In this document: positions 32,147 to 36,150 of the stretch, piece by piece
Numbering within the stretch: the first letter of the stretch is position 1
Layout: every line of letters starts with the position of its first letter
Assembly: GCA_903923395.1 (NCBI GenBank)
Contig: CAIXXM010000048.1
Location: 1 to 36,150 of the forward strand
Source of the DNA: an uncultured Acidobacteriia bacterium
GTDB taxonomy: Bacteria; Acidobacteriota; Terriglobia; Bryobacterales; Bryobacteraceae
Direction: 5' to 3'
Length of the DNA: 36,150 nt
Notes under the pieces: model-generated
The model's input: only the letters and a program-made list of their open reading frames with translations
Told to the model about the DNA's origin: nothing
Database searches by the model: none
Position numbers and translations under genes: made by a program

Positions 32147-33859
32147 TTAGTCACTGGTGCGCGAGGAAGCGCTTGCCTTGAATAACTCATTCAGCTCGGC
32201 GGCAAAGTTCTCCATCACCTGCTTGCGGCGAACTTTCATTGTCGCGGTCAATTCGCCTTTTTCCATGGAAAAATCGCGTGGCAGAATCTTGTAGCGCTTC
32301 ACTTGTTCGAACGGTGCGAGTTGCTTGTTGATCCGGCTGACAATCTTCTGTACTTCTTTCTGCACGGCGTCCGGCCCGTCAAAGGTGGCTGCCAGTTGCG
32401 GATTAATCGTGAACAGCGCCACCAGATGCGGCAGGTTATCCCCCGCCAGCACAATCTGGCTGATGAGAGGCTCAAACTTGAAGAGCGCCTCCACGCGGGC
32501 GGGGAAGATCTTCTTGCCGTTGGAGGAAACGATGAGTTCTTTCTTGCGGCCGGTGATATAGACATAGCCGTCATCGTCGATGTGGGCAACATCCCCCGTG
32601 TGCAGCCAGCCGTCCCGGAATAATTCCGCCGTGGCCTCCGGGTCTTTGTAATAACCCTTGGAAACGGATGGGCTCTGGACCAGTAACTCGCCATCATCCG
32701 CAATCTTGAGCGTGACACCGGGCAGAACTTTGCCGATACTGCCGGAGCGGGGTGCTCCCAGCGGATTGAAGCAAAGCACTCCAGCTTCCGTGAGACCGAA
32801 GCCCTCATTCAGTGGCATGCCGACGGCATCATAGAAATCCGCAAGATCCGCACCCAGCGGTGCCGCGCCGCTGATGGCAATGCGCAGACGTCCGCCAAAG
32901 CGTTCTTTGATCTTCGCGAAAATCACCTTGGAGACGAACTCCAGTGGAATGCGTATGTAAGCCGGAACTGACTTACCCTGCCGCTTGTACTTTGCGGCAC
33001 CCAGACCCAGCCCCAGTGCTGCCGCAAAGGCCTTCTGTGCCAGCGGGGGCCGCTTGTTCACTTCGGCCTTGATACTCGCATAGACGCGTTCCCACATACG
33101 CGGTGGTGCCAGGAAGACCGTCGGCCGGACCTGCTTGATCTCATTCGGCAGCTTCATCAGGCTCTCGGCGAAAGAAACGGGCGTGCCGGTAAGAATGGGT
33201 AACAACTCCACCACCAGCCGTTGCGCGATGTGCGCCGAAGGCAGAAATGCAATCGTGATGTCTTCGGGCGAAAGATCGATGACATTCGGGTAAGCCATGT
33301 GCAGGTTCCGCGCCACGCTGCCATGGGTGACCATGACCATCTTCGGGTCGCCGGTCGCACCGGAAGTCAGGTAGAGGATGGCGTTGTCATCCTCATGCAC
33401 CGCTTCCATGTAACGTCCATGCTTGCGGAGTTTGGCCAGTGTCAGGGCATCTTCCACTTCGCCCGTCATCAGGATGACGTGCTCCACCGGGGAATCCTTC
33501 AGCTTGGCGTACATCGCGGGATCTTCCACGAAGAGAACCTTGGCGTCCGCCCGCGACATTGTCTTCATCAACTCCGCGGGGGTGTAGCTGGGGTAGAGCG
33601 CACCGGAGACCGCGCCGTTACACATGATTCCCAGATCCGCGAGATAGAACTCCGCGCGGGTTTCCGAGCAGATCGCCACGTGCTCACCCTTTTGGACGCC
33701 AAGGGAACGCAGACCCGCCGCAATCTCTTCGGCAGCGGCCAGATATTGATTCCAGCTCCAGGTGTGGACCTGTGTGCCTTCCGGCTGCCGCAGCGCGGGC
33801 AAGTCTCCGTAGGTCTTGGCGGCGTACTGCAGCAGTTCCGTGAGGGTAGTGGGCTTCAT
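32147..33859 (-). CDS. Long-chain acyl-CoA ligase-like AMP-forming synthetase
   Basis: A 570-residue adenylate-forming enzyme that activates a fatty acid (or related carboxylate) to acyl-CoA. The A3 P-loop is ILYLTSGATGDPKMVMVTHG (about 161-180); it has Ala in place of the usual second Thr and Met for Gly after Lys. The A5 motif NEGFGLTEAG is at 351-360, the A7 region HTGDVAHIDDDGYVYITGRK at about 420-439, and the following ELIVSSNGKKI is typical of the long-chain branch. It lies 15 bp after the PlsC gene on the same strand, so acyl-CoA activation and phospholipid acylation appear coupled. The substrate chain length is unknown. Confidence 0.9.
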   Translation of the reverse strand: MKPTTLTELLQYAAKTYGDLPALRQPEGTQVHTWSWNQYLAAAEEIAAGLRSLGVQKGEHVAICSETRAEFYLADLGIMCNGAVSGALYPSYTPAELMKTMSRADAKVLFVEDPAMYAKLKDSPVEHVILMTGEVEDALTLAKLRKHGRYMEAVHEDDNAILYLTSGATGDPKMVMVTHGSVARNLHMAYPNVIDLSPEDITIAFLPSAHIAQRLVVELLPILTGTPVSFAESLMKLPNEIKQVRPTVFLAPPRMWERVYASIKAEVNKRPPLAQKAFAAALGLGLGAAKYKRQGKSVPAYIRIPLEFVSKVIFAKIKERFGGRLRIAISGAAPLGADLADFYDAVGMPLNEGFGLTEAGVLCFNPLGAPRSGSIGKVLPGVTLKIADDGELLVQSPSVSKGYYKDPEATAELFRDGWLHTGDVAHIDDDGYVYITGRKKELIVSSNGKKIFPARVEALFKFEPLISQIVLAGDNLPHLVALFTINPQLAATFDGPDAVQKEVQKIVSRINKQLAPFEQVKRYKILPRDFSMEKGELTATMKVRRKQVMENFAAELNELFKASASSRTSD

Positions 33860-33874
33860 GGCTTGAAAGAGATT

Positions 33875-34609
33875 CTATTGGATTGGCGCAGGTGCCGGGG
33901 CTTCGCCCGCCAGTTCCCTGACGCGTTCGAAAAGCAGATCATTCAGAGCACCGCGGTCAGACGGCTTCAAATGCGCTGTTGGAACCGGATCTCCGATATG
34001 CAACTGTACCGTGCACGGTTCTATCACAGCGGAGTGCATTGGCAGAGCCTTGCGTGTGTCCCGCAGGCCAATCGGCACTACGGGCACTCCTGCCTTGATG
34101 GCGAGATACGCGGCACCTTCTTTGAAGGGCTGCATGGCTTCCTCGGCGCGGCCTCCTTCGGGAAACAGCAACACGCTGATGCCCCGTTCCTGGATCAGCC
34201 GCGCGCCTTCGTTCAGGCTCCGCAATTGCCCGCGCGGGTCATCCTTGACCACGGGCAAATGTCCGGCCCGTTCCAGATGCCATCCGAGGAAGGGGATGGA
34301 GAACAGGCCTTTTTTGGCAAAGAAACGGAAATCGAGCGGGATTGAACTCAGCACGGCTGGCGTGTCCATATAGCTCGCGTGGTTTGAGACCAGGACATAG
34401 CTCTTGGTCAGATCCAGTTTGTCGAGTCCCACGACTTTTGTCTGGATAAAGCCCAGTGCCAGCAGCAGCTTGGACCACGCCCGGGCGACTCTGTGCTGCG
34501 CGGCTCCGGAGCGGTCCCAGAGCGACGTGAACAGAGAGATGCAGGCCATCACGATTGTGAGCAGCACGATGGCGGGGGCGGAGAAAAGGAGTGCTCGTAT
34601 TTTCTTCAC
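33875..34609 (-). CDS. PlsC-type 1-acyl-sn-glycerol-3-phosphate acyltransferase
   Basis: A 244-residue membrane-associated acyltransferase with an N-terminal hydrophobic helix (APAIVLLTIVMACISLFTSL). The catalytic HX4D motif is NHASYMD (His77, Asp82). The substrate-binding block LLFPEGGR (148-155) has Gly where most members have Thr in EGTR. PFKEGAAYLA and VPVVPIGLRD follow as expected. It makes phosphatidic acid from lysophosphatidic acid, or acylates a related lipid. GTG start. It is probably first of a two-gene operon with the acyl-CoA ligase. Confidence 0.88.
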   Translation of the reverse strand: MKKIRALLFSAPAIVLLTIVMACISLFTSLWDRSGAAQHRVARAWSKLLLALGFIQTKVVGLDKLDLTKSYVLVSNHASYMDTPAVLSSIPLDFRFFAKKGLFSIPFLGWHLERAGHLPVVKDDPRGQLRSLNEGARLIQERGISVLLFPEGGRAEEAMQPFKEGAAYLAIKAGVPVVPIGLRDTRKALPMHSAVIEPCTVQLHIGDPVPTAHLKPSDRGALNDLLFERVRELAGEAPAPAPIQ

Positions 34610-34737
34610 TTGCAGTCACTACGATTATGGGACACGCCCTGTTGCATTGATGAAGCCGTCATGAAAACCTCTCCATGATTTCAAGGTTCCTGGAATTGTA
34701 GACTGAAACGAGACGTAATCCATACTGGAGCCAGAAA

Positions 34738-35079
34738 ATGCACAAGTCTTCGAAATATGTACTCAGCGCGGCGGTTTTTGCTGCCGGCATCATCACCGCT
34801 TCCGGCCTGCACGGCCAGGAAAAGAGCGGCAACGTGGAAAAGGGCAAGGAAGTTTTCGAGCAGTGTGCGGTTTGTCACAACGCCGATTCCGCCGAAAAGA
34901 AAATGGGACCCGGCCTCAAAGGCTTGTTCAAGAAGGACAAAATGGCGGGTGGCAAGAAGCCGACCTATGAGAACGTGCTCCAGAAGATCAACGAAGGCGG
35001 CGGCGGCATGCCCGGCTACAAGGAGCTGCTCTCGTCCGAAGAAAGCGTCAATCTGATGGCGTATTTGAAGTCGCTGTAG
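34738..35079 (+). CDS. Class I c-type cytochrome
   Basis: A 113-residue exported cytochrome. It has a signal peptide (YVLSAAVFAAGIITASGLHG), the haem motif CAVCH (Cys43, Cys46, His47) in FEQCAVCHNADS, and the distal Met91 in EGGGGMPGYKE, followed by the C-terminal helix ESVNLMAYLKSL. It is a small soluble electron carrier in the periplasm. GGAG lies 9 nt before the ATG. It stands alone, with a strong hairpin after it; its redox partner is not evident. Confidence 0.92.
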   Translation: MHKSSKYVLSAAVFAAGIITASGLHGQEKSGNVEKGKEVFEQCAVCHNADSAEKKMGPGLKGLFKKDKMAGGKKPTYENVLQKINEGGGGMPGYKELLSSEESVNLMAYLKSL

Positions 35080-35095
35080 TCAAACGGCATCTGTA

Positions 35096-35124
35096 ATCCG
35101 GGCGCTCCCCGCGGGTGCCCGGAT
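35096..35124. terminator. Terminator-like hairpin between convergent genes
   Basis: A 10-bp stem ATCCGGGCGC / GTGCCCGGAT (one G-T wobble) with a 9-nt loop, located between the cytochrome c stop (35079) and the convergent ATPase gene (35146). There is no clear T-tract on either side. It could act in both directions. Confidence 0.55.
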
Positions 35125-35145
35125 GGCTAAAGTACGATGCCAGGT

Positions 35146-35982
35146 TCAAAATTGGCCGCAAGAACCGCGCAGTCGCATGATTGCATTGCAGCGGGCCAGC
35201 GCCCTGGTTTTCCATTCTGCGTCCCGGTCTCCACGGAGATGCCTCAGACAGAAATCACAAAGGATTTGCAGCCAGCATGGTTCTTTGCCGCTGTTTTCGA
35301 GGATCCAGTCCTCGTCCTCCTCGGGGAAGGGTACAGGTGAGCTTGCGATCAGTTCACGGGCTTCCGGCCCGGCCAGCGGACCCAAGAGAATTTCATGGCC
35401 CGTGACGCGAAGTAATGGCCGCAGCGTCTCATAGCGATCCCAAAGCTCTCCAATTGAGTAAGTGGACGACATGATGATGTTGACTGACCCGGAACGCGAG
35501 GCACCCAGGAACCGCAGCGCATCCCAGACTGATGGATCCAGCCGTGCTGCCTCTTCAACATCGTCCAAAAGGATCGTCATCGGTGAAGCTTCAGCCAGAG
35601 CAGCGGTGAAGCGGTCGATACTGCTCACGGCAGCAAGCCCTGCGCGCTTGAGAATCGAATTCAGGAATTGGTCAAGATGCCACATTCGGGGGTCATGGAG
35701 GTCAACGAATATGGGCCTGCGACCCGCGTAGCCGGGCTCGATTCCAGAGTTCAGGTCTTCCGGCGCGGCATGCGGAAGGAATTCAACGAATCGTAGCAGC
35801 GAAGTCTTGCCCGAGTGGCGTGGTCCTGAGACGAAAAGATGATGCGGCAGCCGAACGGCACCGGCCTCACGAATTCGGCGAATTTCGGCACTGCGCCCGA
35901 AGAAATTCTTTGGGTGAAGAATTGGCACTCCACAAGGGAATGCTGCCAAAGAAGCATCGGTACGCCAGTTGCGTGTGCGCAA
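35146..35982 (-). CDS. AAA-like/STAND ATPase domain, 3' part of a frameshifted gene
   Basis: A 278-residue frame encoding a P-loop ATPase: FFGRSAEIRRIREAG, Walker A SGPRHSGKTSLLR (GxxxxGKT at 53-60), and Walker B PMTILLDDVEEA (Asp140-Asp141), with a helical remainder ending RLRGSCGQF. The pattern resembles AAA-like/nSTAND ATPases. As given it would start at TTG 35982, but the open frame continues upstream and encodes FPGIGYELR, the end of a winged-helix domain. The rest of that domain is in another frame at 36005-36150. It is therefore probably the C-terminal part of a single winged-helix/ATPase protein, not an independent gene. Confidence 0.7.
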   Translation of the reverse strand: MRTRNWRTDASLAAFPCGVPILHPKNFFGRSAEIRRIREAGAVRLPHHLFVSGPRHSGKTSLLRFVEFLPHAAPEDLNSGIEPGYAGRRPIFVDLHDPRMWHLDQFLNSILKRAGLAAVSSIDRFTAALAEASPMTILLDDVEEAARLDPSVWDALRFLGASRSGSVNIIMSSTYSIGELWDRYETLRPLLRVTGHEILLGPLAGPEARELIASSPVPFPEEDEDWILENSGKEPCWLQILCDFCLRHLRGDRDAEWKTRALARCNAIMRLRGSCGQF

Positions 35983-36003
35983 TTCATACCCGATCCCGGG
36001 AAA

Positions 36004-36011
36004 GCTAGCTA
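36004..36011. repeat. Tandem GCTA duplication causing a frameshift
   Basis: GCTA occurs twice in tandem. Removing one copy joins the winged-helix frame (SPQLIVS) with FPGIGYELR and the ATPase frame into one uninterrupted coding sequence on the minus strand. Confidence 0.6.
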
Positions 36012-36150
36012 ACGATGAGTTGTGGAGAATCAGGGTGCATCTCGATTTTTCGGCGAAGGTCGTGGATCAGGCGGTTCAGTTCCGAAGGCGGATCGGCAAG
36101 TAAGTCTTGCCCCCAAACCGCGGCGATGAGTTCCTCATGCCGGCATACGA
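36005..36150 (-). CDS. Winged-helix (Trans_reg_C-type) domain, partial, frameshifted
   Basis: The visible 47 codons encode the second half of an OmpR/ToxR-type winged-helix domain: EELIAAVWGQDLLADPPSEL, then NRLIHDLRRKIEMHPDSPQL, ending IVS at a TAG (36005-36007). The family normally continues with a GxGYxL hairpin, and exactly that (FPGIGYELR) is found one frame over, just downstream, at the start of the ATPase frame. The 5' end lies beyond the right edge of the window. It is the N-terminal part of the same gene as the ATPase at 35146-35982. Confidence 0.7.
   Translation of the reverse strand, partial: VCRHEELIAAVWGQDLLADPPSELNRLIHDLRRKIEMHPDSPQLIVS

Noticed and set aside
32140-32152. GACTAA-G-TTAGTC dyad as a terminator after the DUF1501 gene
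   Set aside because: The stem is only 6 bp, A+T-rich and without a T-tract; it overlaps the opposite gene's stop codon and is too weak to call.
33221-34345. A 374-codon plus-strand open frame across the acyl-CoA ligase and PlsC genes
   Set aside because: It is antisense to two well-supported genes whose catalytic motifs are intact.
1-36150. CRISPR arrays, tRNA/rRNA genes, insertion sequences, integrases
   Set aside because: No regularly spaced repeats, RNA gene signatures, transposase or integrase motifs were seen on either strand.

Overview
The window reads as a chromosomal stretch from an Acidobacteriota member, most likely Bryobacterales (Solibacter-like). This is inferred from moderately high G+C, a three-gene run of PSCyt/DUF1549/DUF1553 protein, Tat-exported beta-propeller and DUF1501 protein, a DUF255 thioredoxin-like protein, a short CxxC zinc-ribbon protein, and many GTG/TTG starts. 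No rRNA, tRNA, CRISPR array, prophage or complete insertion sequence is visible.

Left end (1-3.85 kb): the 5' end of a probable sugar phosphate isomerase/epimerase, then an accessory patch of small modules. These are a ParE/RelE-type toxin-antitoxin pair, a UPF0175 antitoxin with a DUF3368 PIN toxin, a DUF1801 protein and a DUF1016 (YhcG-type) PDDEXK nuclease. Near-perfect palindromes lie in front of and inside the nuclease gene.

3.8-10 kb: a secreted gamma-glutamyltranspeptidase is divergent from a sugar-type (CUT2/Rbs-like) ABC importer. In the importer the second permease is fused in frame to its own substrate-binding protein, with a relic start signal at the junction.

10-12.95 kb (minus strand): a co-directional run reads thiol peroxidase, MurJ-like flippase, ExbD/TolR-like lipoprotein, a short DUF433-like protein, and an RHH-type antitoxin with a ParE toxin.

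12.95-19.9 kb: a DUF255/YyaL protein, a Tat-exported metallo-beta-lactamase-fold protein, a decayed HEPN gene with its intact partner, a TonB-family protein, two small conserved-looking proteins and a patatin-like lipase.

20-25.6 kb: bifunctional (p)ppGpp synthetase/hydrolase (Rel), DUF971 protein, PhoB-like regulator and a membrane protein form one tight run. A second PhoB-like regulator follows, preceded by a PHO-box-like direct repeat. An intergenic region that can form three consecutive hairpins then leads into a Sua5/YciO/TsaC-type threonylcarbamoyl-AMP synthase gene.

25.6-36.15 kb: an AraC regulator is divergent from the PSCyt-DUF1553 / propeller / DUF1501 operon. An acyl-CoA ligase and PlsC acyltransferase pair and a c-type cytochrome follow. 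The last gene is a winged-helix/AAA-like ATPase broken by a 4-bp tandem duplication and running off the right edge.

Several genes have a -10-like hexamer 6-9 nt before an ATG/GTG/TTG with no Shine-Dalgarno sequence, suggesting frequent leaderless transcripts.
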